Source of the DNA: Reticulitermes speratus
Lineage: Eukaryota; Arthropoda; Insecta; Blattodea; Rhinotermitidae
Assembly (NCBI GenBank): GCA_021186555.1
Contig: JAJKFL010000012.1
Location: 2,393,244-2,457,243, forward strand
Length of the DNA stretch: 64,000 nt
Direction of reading: 5' to 3'
Shown piece by piece: positions 1 through 10,601 of this stretch. The position numbers and the translations under genes were made by a program. The notes beneath the pieces were generated by a model. The model was not told the origin of the DNA and did not search any database. It worked only from the letters and a program-made list of their open reading frames with translations. Each line of letters begins with the position of its first letter. Within the stretch, counting starts at the first letter, position 1.

Positions 1-72
1 GGAGCTAACTTTGCTACGGTCCAAACTTGCCAACTGTGAGACAGAACTACTTCAGTGCAAGAATAAGATTCG
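1..72 (+). CDS. Coiled-coil protein, internal exon (partial, runs off left edge)
   Basis: Read from base 2, this gives 23 full residues beginning ELTLLRSKLANCETELLQCK, a heptad-like run of L, K and E. It ends in a split Arg codon (CG) before the donor GTAAGT at 73. The next exon at 838 supplies the missing base, so phases agree. The gene starts outside the window. I do not recognise the family; a golgin-type or centrosomal coiled-coil protein would look like this. Confidence 0.6.
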
Positions 73-249
73 GTAAGTTGTCTGCAAGTTTTGAGGTTGT
101 TACAACAGGGGCTGTGAAGATTGCTGTCTTCTACACTGATGAATTCCTGTGAAACGTAGGTGCATTTCAAACAGACGGCAGGGCATCATATACTGCAAGA
201 CAGCAGTCTGCAGGTTGCCTTGTTGAAAATTAAAGTCTTTTTGTTAAGC

Positions 250-490
250 AATGCTGTGTCATTGAGTGGTAGTTATTGATGTTTTGAAGGATCGTAGTGC
301 CTCCGTCTTCAGGGAACTTGGATTGCTTGACCCTGAAGATGGAAGCACTATGGTTCTTCCAAACACCAGGAACTACTTGCCCAGCGACAGAGCGTAACAT
401 CCCAGAAGACTTTAATCTTCAACAACACTACTGTGAGAACCTCAGATCTCACAAGTTGCCATGCGTATGCACTGTAATGACTTCCTTTTG
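250..490. repeat. Foldback repeat (copy 1 of a dispersed inverted-repeat family)
   Basis: The left arm (TTTTGAAGGATCGTAGTGCC then TCTTCAGGG) faces a right arm (CCCTGAAGATGGAAGCACTA, TTCTTCCAAACACCAGGAAC) across a short loop, followed by AACATCCCAGAAGACTTTAA. The same two arms recur near 8000, 19400, 30800, 34200 and 61200. It is a non-coding foldback or MITE-like element. Confidence 0.6.
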
Positions 491-837
491 TCTGTGATGA
501 AACTTCTGCTTTAAAGTAGACTCACAGCATATAATGGTCTTACTGAAAGTGATGGTTCACTGGTTGACACTCCATTTCATATTCATCAGATCCCTGGTTT
601 CTGCAGTTTCTAGGCAGATGATGAGGTAAAGGAGAGCCATAGAGTAGACAAGAACCATACTCATCAGGACTTATATTTTTGCTTGTTAACTTATTTGTAT
701 ATACCACTGAACTGTTGCATATTACAGAAATAATCGTATACCCTGCAACCCTTATTTACCAGAGGATGGACTGCACCTCCTCAGTTATTGCGCATTGTCT
801 GCTAAAGTTGTGAGTTAAATGTGGCGGCGTATTTCAG

Positions 838-1012
838 ATTGGTGCTGGAGGAATTACAGATGGAGCAGCGGTCACAGGTTCAGGAGTCGGAGGACCGTCA
901 GTCTCTGGAGCGATCATTTCTGGGAGAAGTAGAGCGACTTCAGCGGGAGGTGGAGCAGGCAAAGCAAGGCGCTGAGATGTCTACGCAGTGTGGCGAGAGC
1001 CTCAAGAGGGAG
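838..1012 (+). CDS. Coiled-coil protein, internal exon
   Basis: Preceded by the acceptor TTTCAG and followed by GTCAGT. It completes the Arg codon from the previous exon and then gives 58 codons beginning LVLEELQMEQRSQ, rich in E, Q, R and L with heptad spacing and no proline: a long alpha-helical coiled coil. It ends in phase 0. With the flanking exons it gives about 125 continuous residues of coiled coil, so the protein is probably a tether, scaffold or cytoskeletal rod. No catalytic motif, signal peptide or membrane segment is visible. The exact family cannot be named from this piece. The gene lies upstream of and in the same direction as the ATRR-like gene, about 9 kb away. Confidence 0.65.
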
Positions 1013-1113
1013 GTCAGTGTGCATGTTGATAGTGCAATGACTGATGACAGTTTCACATACATCACATTGTTTCTCGTTTCATGGTACATGACCAGAGTTT
1101 TGTTGTGCTGCAG

Positions 1114-1243
1114 GTACAGTCATTAGAGGCTGTCATTGCAGACAAGAAGCGACAGGTGGAACGCCTGGTGGCAGAGATGAAGGAGGCAAACCTAGAGAGC
1201 CTGGCAATTGCGCCAGCTGATGAGGTGAAACACCTCCTTGAAG
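1114..1243 (+). CDS. Coiled-coil protein, internal exon
   Basis: Acceptor GCTGCAG at the left and donor GTGGGT at the right. It reads in phase 0 from VQSLEAVIADKKRQVERLVA to ADEVKHLLE and leaves one base (phase 1). The heptad pattern continues and weakens toward the end (SLAIAPADEV), as at the edge of a rod. Confidence 0.65.
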
Positions 1244-1334
1244 GTGGGTTTCTTTTGCGCTTGAGGTTGTGTGGTTTTTCTGAATGTCAACAAAATATAA
1301 CCACCTTTTCTTTTATGTCCCCTGCTGCTTGCAG

Positions 1335-1352
1335 GATCCACATTCTGCCTAG
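1335..1352 (+). CDS. Possible 18-bp microexon of the coiled-coil gene
   Basis: An acceptor (GCTTGCAG) and a donor (GTAAGG) bracket 18 bases that take and return phase 1, reading GSTFCL after the preceding E. If the donor were not used, the frame would run into a dispersed repeat (see 1410-1500) and stop near 1485. The true continuation cannot be decided from sequence alone. Confidence 0.25.
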   Translation, partial: DPHSA

Positions 1353-1409
1353 GTAAGGCACTTATGTTCTATCAGTGTAGTGCTTACACATATACAGTGA
1401 AATTAACTT

Positions 1410-1500
1410 TGTGTAATACCCTTTATAAGAGTGAGCCACACCTGGTTGCCATGGCAGTCTTTGTTACTGAGTTGTGTATATGGTAATTTGTGTATGCCTA
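1410..1500. repeat. Dispersed repeat, copy 1
   Basis: Shares TGTAATACCC, a following GAGTGAG(C/T)CACA and CTGGTTGCCATGG with 41535-41620. It is an interspersed repeat of unknown class. This makes any coding use of the bases after 1352 unlikely. Confidence 0.45.
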
Positions 1501-1631
1501 TCTTAATGTCACAAGAAATGACTGTCCATGAGTTGTGCAATGAAATACAGTGTTTCTTTTAATAGTGTAGTATCTAAAGCCATTTTATTATTCATTTCCT
1601 AATTGTCTCGTCTATATTCATAGTCACTGGG

Positions 1632-1852
1632 CAATAGGCTGGATGATCTGGAGTTCAAATCCTGGTAAGGGTGAAAGATTTTTCTCATCTCCAAAGCTTT
1701 CAGACCAGCTCAGTGGCCCATCCAGCCTTCTATTTAATGGCTACAGAGTGTTCTTCGTCCATATGTAAAACAGCCAGTGGGTGAGGTTGACCAGTCACCT
1801 CCATCTAGTGATGAGGTTGAGAATGTGTGGAACTGTACTCATACATCTGCTA
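1632..1852 (+). mobile_element. Old tRNA-derived SINE (family A), degraded
   Basis: Contains a B-box-like GAGTTCAAATCC, then the family's distal body: CCATCCAGCC, ATTTAATGGCTAC and CACCTCCATCTAGTGATGAGG followed by an A/G-rich segment. It matches the younger full copies at 5935 and 21980 in order but is diverged, so it is an old insertion. Confidence 0.55.
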
Positions 1853-4800
1853 TATGCCTTAATGGTGTGGACAGGGAAAAACTGTACCTTTTCACCTATA
1901 TTCATAATTTTTTGACTGGCTGTGGTCTGTTTCAGGCCCCACAAACCTGGCAGTACCCGCAGGATGATAGGGTCACCAAGGCAACTAGAGAATGCTGTTC
2001 CAACCAGCAAAAACCCACATGGTGTCTGGGTCTGACACACCAAAGCATCATAGAGAGCATAGTGTAGAAACGGTTCATAACTACATAAATCGTGATAGTG
2101 GTTCTCAAGGCTTTGCAATATACTACCTCACTAGCGCTCCATTCGCTGCACAGGCAGCAGGCGGGCAGACCAAAGTTAACTGATACAGAACTCTTAACTG
2201 CTCGTGGTGTCCCCTAGATAATTACACATTTTGTGGTCTTTCCCAGTTTAGTGCTCATATCTCGTTCTTAAAAAATGGATTACTGGGTAGAATATTTTTA
2301 AGCAAATCCAACGTTCTCGTAAGAAGTAGCATTCATACGTACATTAATTTCATTAACTTTTTGCCAATTCCATGGCATTTGTAGCTGAGATGTTTTAATC
2401 AGCAGCCACGTTTTGCAACCTTCTTTTAATATGCAAGGCCATTATCATATCTGACAGCCATTGTTGTCACCTTGTGCCAGTACTCGACTCCGCATGTCTT
2501 CAGTCAGCTGAGTTGGGTACGTTAATAAGATAAACAAGCCAACAGGAAGTGGCAACTGATGCTTGTCAGATAAAATAATGACCCTGTACCATGAAGTATT
2601 ACTGATGTGTTTGATTAAACCTAGAATGCAGTTATGTTATTTTATTTGCCTACAATCAAAAAAAAAGCCTACAGTCTGCATTCATTTTTTTCCTTTTACT
2701 TGCTTGTATTTCCAACTCAGAAAGAAGGGTGAGGTTTGTGAAATATTTCAGTCTGGTTCCACAGACCAAAAAGTTTGAAAACACTGGAACTGGACCTGTT
2801 CCTGTATATCTTATACATAAAGTGTTCCTACACATTCTGCCCGGTTTATCTGCACAACCATAACTACTTTCTGTAGTACAGAAGTGATCATTGTGTGACT
2901 GTTTTGTAGCTTAGCAACTATTTAATGCATATGCATAAGATACCTGTGTGCACTGTCCTTTAATGGCCTAAGTGAATACTGTGTCATGCCGTGATGGTAA
3001 CTAATACAACACATGTTGGTGAATACATATTCATAATGTTATTGCATTAAGTAGCTATTTATTTACTCGGTATAGTTTGTTTTAAGAACAAATAGAAAAT
3101 GTCCACAGAGTGAAACACTTCTGTCACATTTACATAACCATAATCACCAATGAACATTTGTAACATTGGTAAGTATGGTAACCAGAAAATTAATGGTAAC
3201 GTTAGTAACCATGGCAGCCTTGGTAGCGAAGGCAACCGTTGTAACATAGTATCCCAGTAGTCATAAATGTACATATGTCTTTGTATAACTGCCTCTTTTT
3301 TTGTTTAGTTTTAACTGAAATTTAATTTGTTACACAGATTTTACTGAAACTCGCCGATATCAAATTTCACAAAAATCTGTCCAGTGGGAGCCGGTTGTTC
3401 CATGTGGACAGACGGACAGACGTGACAGAGCTAATATTCGCTTTTTGCAACTTGGTGAACGAACCTAAAATCTGCAGTGACGAAAGTCACATTTTTCATT
3501 TAGTTGTTGTTTCTCCATCCTTTTGTTTTGTTGCTTGCCAGAAGAACAAAGTAATCCTTGAGAACCACTAGTGTATCCCTGCATCCTGCAGGTGGCATCA
3601 CATGTCAGTTTAGTGCTTCGGGCAACAAGGTGAACGATGACACAGTTTCCATTTGTTTGTCTGTGAGATACAAGATTGGTGATGACATTTGATATGGCAC
3701 TTATTATTAGCTGTGCCTGCTTCAGCACAGACATTCAGTGTGTGTTAGACCCCCTGCCCACAAGCCACTGCCTTTGTACCAGTGATTTATGTTTAAGGTT
3801 GGTTTTAGTGCAAGAAGTAACGATCAGAACTCTGTTAAGCTGGTTGGAAGGGGCTCCAAATCGTCATGACACCGGTCCTTTATCTGAATATTAAATCCGT
3901 ATTGTGTGTTGTGTCAAACATACTGTCGTACGTGACAACAGGTCATATTGTTGTGCACGTTTTGTAACTGATAAACTTTCAACAAGGTCTTAAATTTAAC
4001 TTCCTCACACAGTGTCCAGCCAAGTGCCGGAGATGAAGACTCGAACTTAAAGACCGAGGACGTAGTAATGTGCTGCCTGGTCTGGCCTGTTGCATTCTGA
4101 TGGATGGCAGCAGACCGCTGGTGGAATGGTGATCAGCAGGGGAAACTGAAGAAACTAAGTATCTCCATGGAGCAGAGTCCTTGAGAAGCGAGTAGCTCAT
4201 CAGCTAGTCGAGAAATGCCCCATATCTTGTGGAACCCAAAGGTTCATTACCGCATTCACAGGAGCCCACCACCTGTCCTTATCCTGAACCAGGTGAATCC
4301 AGATCATGCCTCCCTATTTGTTTAAGATCCATTTAGAGCTATCTTCACATCTACACCTGGGTCTTCCAAGTAATCTCTTTTTTTCACCAAAATGCTGTAT
4401 ACATTTCTTTTCTACACCATACATGCTACTTCCCCACCCATCATATCATATCCTTGAAGGCAATACAGGACAAGCTGGAGGGATGCCTATCATATTTCCA
4501 CCCACCAGACATCTCCCTGAAGTCAACTGGGAGTGAAGTCAAGGCTCCAGGCTGACAAGCCAGTATCTCTCTGCCTCAGCAATGTTTCACAGCCCCTTGT
4601 AGCAGATATTAACTGTGTATATGTGCACCAGACTGCTTTTTCAGTTACTTGTCTTGAAATGGGGGCACCTGGCTTTGAAAGATCAGCATATTAACCCGCT
4701 ACAATTGGAAACATTACTTAAATTTTGTGTGTGAACCTTACCTGTGCCACACAGCTCCTACATGCCGTACAAGTCTAGTCTGTAAGCACCACCACATCAG

Positions 4801-4925
4801 ATCATGGCAGACCAGGCAGAACATACATCTGTGCCTTGTACAAAAGGAGTTTAGGCATCTTGTATTTCAGTTAATTGTAAATAAAGTCTACCTAAAAGAA
4901 ATTCATTCAAGTCTTAAAGACAAAG
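1853..4925. other. Non-genic interval
   Basis: No open frame with exon-like borders or recognisable protein was found. It holds AT-rich single-copy-looking DNA, a GGTAAC-rich patch near 3165-3250, and a short dispersed repeat at 3340-3430 (CCGATATCAAATTTCACAAA, then a GACAGACGGACAGACG run). Confidence 0.5.
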
Positions 4926-4938
4926 AACTTATCAGCAA
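4926..4938 (+). repeat. Target-site duplication, left, of palindromic element 4939-5479
   Basis: AACTTATCAGCAA is repeated exactly at 5480-5492, flanking the palindromic hammerhead element. Confidence 0.75.
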
Positions 4939-4995
4939 TGTCTGTTTATTGTCCGACGAATGTACACTTATATTCACTATTAATTTGTGAAACAC

Positions 4996-5040
4996 AGTCC
5001 TACATGTTTCGAACCTTATCCCGGTTCATCTTCAGGGACT
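4996..5040 (-). ncRNA. Hammerhead ribozyme motif, left arm of element 1
   Basis: On the minus strand: stem I AGTCC, core CTGAAGA, stem II GAACC/GGTTC, GAAA, stem III ACATGT, cleavage dinucleotide TA, then GGACT closing stem I. The core differs from CUGAUGA at one position, so activity may be reduced. Confidence 0.55.
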
Positions 5041-5340
5041 TCAGTATTTTAAATTACACTATTCTCACCACTCAATAGTGAACCTACAACTTCAATACAC
5101 AGGATATCATAACAGCAAAAGACTATTCAACTTTTAACATTTTAAACCTGTGTATAACCTGATTTGTAACATTGAAACAGACAACTGCCATATAGCACTT
5201 TTTAAACATTTTAACAGTGTATAACTTGATTGTAAAAATTCATACAAACAAATTGATATATAATTCAGTTTTTTACCATTTTAACCAGTGTATAAATTGT
5301 ACCATTGATGTAAAAAAATCAGTGTAATTTAAAATACAGA

Positions 5341-5385
5341 AGTCCCTGAAGACGAACCGGGATAAGGTTCGAAACATGTAGGACT
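5341..5385 (+). ncRNA. Hammerhead ribozyme motif, right arm of element 1
   Basis: AGTCC (5341-5345) and GGACT (5381-5385) form stem I. CTGAAGA is at 5346-5352, stem II is GAACC/GGTTC, GAAA is at 5371-5374, stem III is the self-complementary ACATGT, and the predicted cut follows A5380. One unpaired base sits between the core and stem II. Confidence 0.55.
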
Positions 5386-5479
5386 GTGTTTCACAAATTA
5401 ATAGTGAATAAAAGTGTACATTCGTCAGACAATAAACATAGAAAAGAAAATGTACGGAATGAATAATAATAAGTTTTTA

Positions 5480-5492
5480 AACTTATCAGCAA
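5480..5492 (+). repeat. Target-site duplication, right, of palindromic element 4939-5479
   Basis: AACTTATCAGCAA, identical to 4926-4938. Confidence 0.75.
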
Positions 5493-5934
5493 GTATGATC
5501 CAAATGTTGTAGCGCTTGTAATAGTTTATTCCATAACCGAAGTGATGAACTGAGCAAGCCAAAAAGTACTTCACTTATACAAGGAATTATTTTGAGGAAG
5601 AACACAGTGCTGACAGTAGAGTGTGTTTTGCTGTGTGTGCAGTTTTGGAGCCCCATCCTGCTTCTTGTAGGTGTAGTTTGACAGCAAGAAAGTGCTTCTG
5701 CAATAGGCTTGGAGAGCTTCCATTGCAGCATGGACAGTAGTGCCAACATCATATGAAAGAAGTGCCCCATTGTTACTTATTTAATAGTTCTGTTTATTGA
5801 GGCGAATCTTTGTGACTGATGGATGTCAGATTGAACCAGAGCAAAAGATGTCTGTGGAAAGTGATGTGTAATTCTCAGTGTGAGTTAAGATACTTGTTTA
5901 TGGAAGAGATATTGAGAGAATGACAAATGTTGGT

Positions 5935-6213
5935 GGGCCGGGTTAGCGCAGTCGGTATAGCGACTAGCTACGGGCTGGACGGTCCAGGGATCGAATCCCG
6001 GTGGGGGCGAGATTTTTCGCAGCCGTCCAGACCGGCCCTGGGGCCCACCCAGCCTCCTATACAATGGGTACCGGGTTCTTTCCCGGGGTAAAGCGGCCGG
6101 GACGTGGACTTGACCATCCACCCCCATCTAGCGCCGAGGTTAAAGAAAGAGTAAAGCTATACCTCTACTCCCCCTCTGGGCTTTCATGGCCTGTTCTAGG
6201 GAGAACGTTTTTA
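5935..6213 (+). mobile_element. tRNA-derived SINE, family A, full length
   Basis: The tRNA-like head GGGCCGGGTTAGCGCAGTCG carries an A box, and GGGATCGAATCCCGG carries a B box. These are followed by a conserved body (GTACCGGGT, AAAGCGGCCGGG, CCCCCATCTAGCGCCGAGG) and the tail module CTTTCATGGCCTGTTCTAGG. It is well preserved, so fairly young. Imperfect flanking repeats (acaaatgttggt / gacacatgttgtt) may be the target duplication. It is not a functional tRNA gene. Confidence 0.8.
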
Positions 6214-6790
6214 TGACACATGTTGTTACCTTCGTCTATAGACCTTGCCACTACAATGCATCCTACAGTATAGCCTTGAAACCAATGCTGCGTTGTTCAA
6301 GTGAGAGACTGCAGCCTTATGTTGAGGAGGTCCCAGGTGGAGATGTACTGGACATAAGTGGAGTCCTGATGTTCAAGAGCTTGATCTTTCATGACGTCAT
6401 TGTTATGACCTCTTGTGATTGGTTTCAACAAATTGGGGTGAGACCACTTGGCTGGCATGTTGGCTTCCCCATCTCTCCTGCTGTTCCACAGATCGCTCTC
6501 AGCTCAGTCTTTCATTAAGTGAGGTTGGTTTGCTTCCATGTATTATGGAATGAGACCCTGCTTCAATCATTTAATGTATTCTGTGCTTCCAAAATTGTTC
6601 TTGTTTTATTAGAAATGAAATTTAATTCTTTTATATTTTTATTATTGGTATTTTGTATGCTCTTAGAGCCAGATATGCCTTTTTCATTGGAAATTTATTC
6701 CAGTGTTTGTGACTTGTATCAGTCGCAGTTAATCGTGAACATCGAGACTGTACTGTATACGATTTGAGGTTTTCACATTGGTGTAAATTT
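6214..6790. other. Non-genic interval
   Basis: Short open frames only, none with exon-like borders or a recognisable family. Confidence 0.45.
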
Positions 6791-6796
6791 AGATCA

Positions 6797-6965
6797 TGAT
6801 GTTGTGAGTCACATGGCGCTGTAGAGACTGTAGATGGTCAGTCACATGGCACTGTAGAGACTGTAGATGGTCAGTCACATGGCGCTGTAGAGACTGTAGA
6901 TGGTCACTGATATTTATGTTGTGAGTCACATGGCGCTGTAGAGACTGTTGATGGTCACTGATATT
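6797..6965. repeat. Minisatellite, about 40-bp unit, 4 copies
   Basis: Repeats GTCACATGGCGCTGTAGAGA plus CTGTAGATGGTCA, with two units carrying an extra TGATATTTATGTTGTGA spacer. Confidence 0.8.
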
Positions 6966-7160
6966 TCAGACAAACCAACTGCCATCATCTTCAGAGTGGA
7001 AGGTTTACCCTGTGTTTATTGAATGATGCTGAATTGCTAGGATTATATGCCATGTTTATATGAATGGAAGGTGATCTGCCTTTACAATCTCCAGTTTTTA
7101 GGAAGATTTCTGTACAGAAAATATTTGGCTTTGTGTACATTTATGAGAACTCCACCCTCA

Positions 7161-7176
7161 CCCCCCCCCCCCCCCC
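7161..7176. repeat. Poly-C run (16)
   Basis: Sixteen consecutive C after CCACCCTCA; a likely slippage or assembly-error spot. Confidence 0.9.
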
Positions 7177-7179
7177 ACT

Positions 7180-7990
7180 CAGTGTTAGATTATGAATTAG
7201 GAAGATATTTTCCTGTCTTGTGTTCCTGTAAATGTGGTAGTGTCAAAAGCCAGGCTATGACGTAACTGAAGGTGGAGGTTTTCTCTGCAGTATTGGTGAC
7301 CGCACTACGTGCAGTTGGATGTTGGTTGAGAGGACTTGCAGCCTACTTCACACATGTTGTTATTACAAGTGAATTTGTCTTTTGCTCTGGTTTATTATAC
7401 TGTATGTGGGATGAGATGGTAATGCATGGCCACCAACAGTCGGCACGACAGCGATACGTGTTGGTGAAGAGGCAGTTGCACTCCTCTGCGATGTGACACC
7501 ATGCGGCATAGTAGATAGATAGAGTCAGATTACGGTCTTACGGCACATGTGTGTGCAGGCAGCTCCCTTACAGCCTGGAGTATGATAGGAGCGGGGTTCA
7601 TAGTGCGGGCAGATGGAGAGAGTAAGCATGCCTGCAGCAGTGTACTCTGTTTATAAAAATGTAGGTTTGTGTTTGTACCTTAGTACATAGTTTTTATTCC
7701 ATTTCATGCCTCTACACACATGTGCTTCCATACATTGTACATTACTTCATATCTCTGACTGTGGATATCACTGTGGTTTCCTGTTTAGACAGTGCCATAC
7801 TATAGTATGAGTATTCTGTGAAGAACTTTGTTTTTGTTTGCTTTGTTGAGGGCGACACAAAGGTCTATGCTCTAGAACTGCCTGTAACCAGCTGACCAGA
7901 CACCCTGTAGTACCTCCTACAGACTAGTCCAAGTAGAATGACTGAGTCATTTCTTTGCACACTGCCATGAGATTGCAAGTGGTCTCTGCC
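7180..7990. other. Non-genic interval
   Basis: No exon-like frame; nothing recognised. Confidence 0.4.
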
Positions 7991-8215
7991 AGTGTTTTGG
8001 AGGAACCTCCAAAATGAATATTCAAGTCAAGCAGTCACTGTGCTGCTGGACAAGTAGTTCTTAACATTTCAGTGTCTCGTTGGACTGCTTGACCATGAAT
8101 ATGAATGCACTGTGATCTTTCGAAGCATCAGGAACAGCACAGTGTCACATTACAGAAGACTTGAATCTTCAGCAACCCTGTTCTGAAGACCTCAAATCCT
8201 GTAACCTCTATACCA
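7990..8215. repeat. Foldback repeat family, copy 2
   Basis: Arms TCAAGTCAAGCAGT and GACTGCTTGACCATGAATA face each other, followed by TTTCGAAGCATCAGGAAC and GTCACATTACAGAAGACTTG as in the copies at 250 and 61190. Confidence 0.55.
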
Positions 8216-8665
8216 TACCGAGTGGTACCTTGGCGTTGCATCACCATCTCTGACGTGAGCATGTATCTGTTTGATATACAATACTCTTATCCAGTTTGTA
8301 AGTTCATGTATTATAAACGTAATATAAGGATAGATTGATTGTGTTGTTCTTTAGTGATCCCAGTATTTCTTTTCAGGGCTCTGTTGAGTTATGTTTAAAT
8401 CAAGGCACTAAAATCTTCAGTGTCAGTCAACAGTAACACCCGTTTCCATAATAAAGTGCCCCTTGCATGTCCTCCGTCAGCACCAACTTCACTCCACGCA
8501 ACACAATGAAAGTTATTCAGCTGATCAAGATATTAGCTGATGGTATGCAACCTGGAAGTTAAGCCTGCCACTGCATCCCATATTATCCATGGTTTTCCTC
8601 AGCCACTCCATACAAATGTTGGAATAGGGCCTTATTTGCACTTCCAGACCTAAGTACACAATAAT

Positions 8666-8677
8666 GCAGGTAAGGTC
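8666..8677 (+). repeat. Target-site duplication, left, of 8678-8777
   Basis: GCAGGTAAGGTC, repeated at 8778-8789. Confidence 0.7.
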
Positions 8678-8777
8678 TTTATATTGGTGGATCTGTGTTG
8701 CCTGTTTGGCATTGATAAATTTCACGTTATTCATACCGTGCATTGACAATGCACGGTATGAATAACGTGAAAGAAAA
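8678..8777. mobile_element. Short palindromic retroelement of the hammerhead family (terminus only)
   Basis: A 100-bp insert flanked by 12-bp direct repeats. Its core is an inverted repeat of the family's 3' end: TTTCACGTTATTCATACCG facing CGGTATGAATAACGTGAAA around a CAATGCA-type centre. It carries the shared terminus but no ribozyme core, so it looks like a minimal or 5'-truncated foldback copy. Confidence 0.6.
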
Positions 8778-8808
8778 GCAGGTAAGGTCATTGTGTATTT
8801 CTTTATAT

Positions 8809-9005
8809 AGCTTGGATAGCTCAGTCATTATAGTGATTAGGCTACTGCTTGGACAGTGGAGGAATCAGGTTTTGGTTTCTGGTAGTGGCAAGAAATAATT
8901 TTTTTTCTGCTGCATGCAGGGTGACTCTGTTTCCTCTCCATCCTCCTGTCCGATGGATACCAGGGGTAAAGTGGCCAGGGTGCGAAGCCGGCCTCTATAC
9001 GGCAG
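8809..9005 (+). mobile_element. Old tRNA-derived SINE (family A), degraded
   Basis: Starts TAGCTTGGATAGCTCAGTCA (A box); the distal body GGGGTAAAGTGGCCAGGG and the CCTCCTGTCC segment follow. Diverged from the young copies. Confidence 0.55.
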
Positions 9006-9059
9006 AAATTTGGCCAGAAGAGGAAGGAGAAGAAGTGGTGGTGGTTCAACTAAAATTAG

Positions 9060-10436
9060 ACAGCAGATAGCCAGAAGCATAATGAAACATGTAAGAGCTA
9101 CCTTTCTGCAATCTCCAAGTCATTATTGCTTGGTGCTGTATTCAAAAGCATTCTGTTTGAACCTAAATAATCTCTGCAGTAGATATGATATAGTTATATG
9201 ACCTACGGTCCAACTGACCTCTAAATTCACATGTCAGATGTTCTGTCCTTCATGCATGCTAATGGTGGTGTGGTTCAGTCTGCTAAGCTCAGCTGATCCG
9301 TATAATAACAGGACACCTGTGTGATAATGTAAGCTCTGTCGAACGGAATGCTAATGCCCTGCCATACCAAATGTCAGCGTTACCTGACATTTCACAATTC
9401 AGCAGAATAAATGAACTGTATTTAATGTTGTAATGACTTCTCATTTAATTTCTATAAGCTAGGGGACCGTACTTATCGATCATTTCTTTTCTATTCACAT
9501 AATTGCAGAGTAATGTAATTACTTGGTGGGTTATCATTTTTGCAGAGATCCTCGCACTCAGAATTTTACTGTCAGCTCAGAAGGACATTCTATAAAATTA
9601 TAACATTGGAGGGGGGCAGAGAAGTATCATGTGACTGGAACCAAATATAGGCCCTAGTTATCATATCCTCATTCTCAGCTCTGAGACACACCAGGACTTG
9701 CAAGTGACTAAATGATGCTGCATTATGTCTGTGGCTGATATCTGCTCGTCCCCACGCAAACGTTCAGGTCTCCAGATAGACAAAGCAGAACAGCTAGAAA
9801 GGTTGGTTACGTTGATATTCTGCATTTAAGTTAAGTAGTTGAGTGGCTGTTATTTCCTGGGAGGGTCAGTACAGTAGGATATGAAAGAAGGTATGAGATT
9901 TGAGTTTCTCATAGCTGTGAGCATTAAGGTATGTGGCACCTAGGTACTAATGGCGACACATTGCAGAGGGCAGTAGTCAGAACAGAAACACATTTCTGCC
10001 TGTTTGCTTTTAAATAGTACACCAGTTATCTCATATATATGAAGCACTGCTAGCAAATGAGCACTTGTACACATCTTGTTGATAATATTTTGATTATGTA
10101 GTTTAGAAAGAGCCCCAATTTGAACTGTTTGAATCATAATGGTAGCTATATATATATACACACACTACTTGGTTTCACATTCAGAACTTCACCCATTTTT
10201 CCCACATAGTGGATGTATTTCACATAGTTCTTACTATAGACAGCCATAATTTCTTTAAACAGCAGTAAGTGGTTGGTCTTTGTAATATAGAGGGACTGTG
10301 TCTTCTATGAGGCAGGAATTGATATATTATTTAGAAGACTTTAAATATTTTATATCAAAATCACTTTCAACATGCATTTTTTTTTGTATCTTATCTAACT
10401 GATATTTATGAGATTTGGTATTTATTTCTGGTAATT
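9060..10436. other. Non-genic interval upstream of the ATRR-like gene
   Basis: No CpG-rich promoter, TATA-initiator pair or exon was identified. A dispersed repeat spans about 9940-10350 (AGAGGGACTGTGTCTTCTAT, GAGGCAGGAA) and recurs near 20595 and 62097. The real promoter may lie here or in a 5' non-coding exon further left, because the first coding exon is preceded by an acceptor-like CTTCTAG ending at 10447. Confidence 0.4.
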
Positions 10437-10472
10437 TTGACTTCTAGATCTGCTTGTCAGAGGAGTGTTACC

Positions 10473-10601
10473 ATGATGACAGATCCTGTAGAGCAGGCGA
10501 TGCAGCAGTACGACCAACAGGGATGTTTGCATGAACAGTTTGTGAAACAAGCGAAGGCCACACCTGATGCCATTGCTGTTGTGACTCACACTGGGCACAA
10601 G
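10473..10601 (+). CDS. ATRR-like exon 1: start and N-terminus of A domain
   Basis: [17 protein letters not shown] leads into [18 protein letters not shown], the usual opening of adenylation domains. It ends in phase 0 at donor GTAAAG. The context TTACCATGATG suits initiation. The open frame also extends upstream to 10437, but an acceptor-like CTTCTAG lies between, so the 5' end is uncertain. Confidence 0.75.

Larger units (their letters stand above)
4939..5479. mobile_element. Palindromic hammerhead-bearing non-autonomous retroelement, copy 1
   Basis: A 541-bp unit flanked by 13-bp direct repeats. Its two arms (about 4943-5058 and 5330-5445) are near-perfect inverted repeats of about 115 bp, each carrying a hammerhead-like core. 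The right end carries TGTACGGAATGAATAATAA, matching the shared terminus TGCACGGTATGAATAAC of the other copies. No open frame is present. Inverted arms plus hammerhead cores plus target duplications are known for Penelope-like and retrozyme-type elements; assignment to that class is my inference. Confidence 0.65.

Noticed and set aside
1353-1487. Reading the coiled-coil gene to a stop near 1485 as its terminal exon.
   Set aside because: The stretch contains a dispersed repeat also found at 41535 and has lost the coiled-coil character; a donor lies at 1353.
5935-6015. A tRNA-like head (A and B boxes) here and at 14846, 21980 and 33297.
   Set aside because: Each is the 5' part of a repeated SINE with a non-tRNA body and tail and often target duplications; none looks like a functional tRNA gene.
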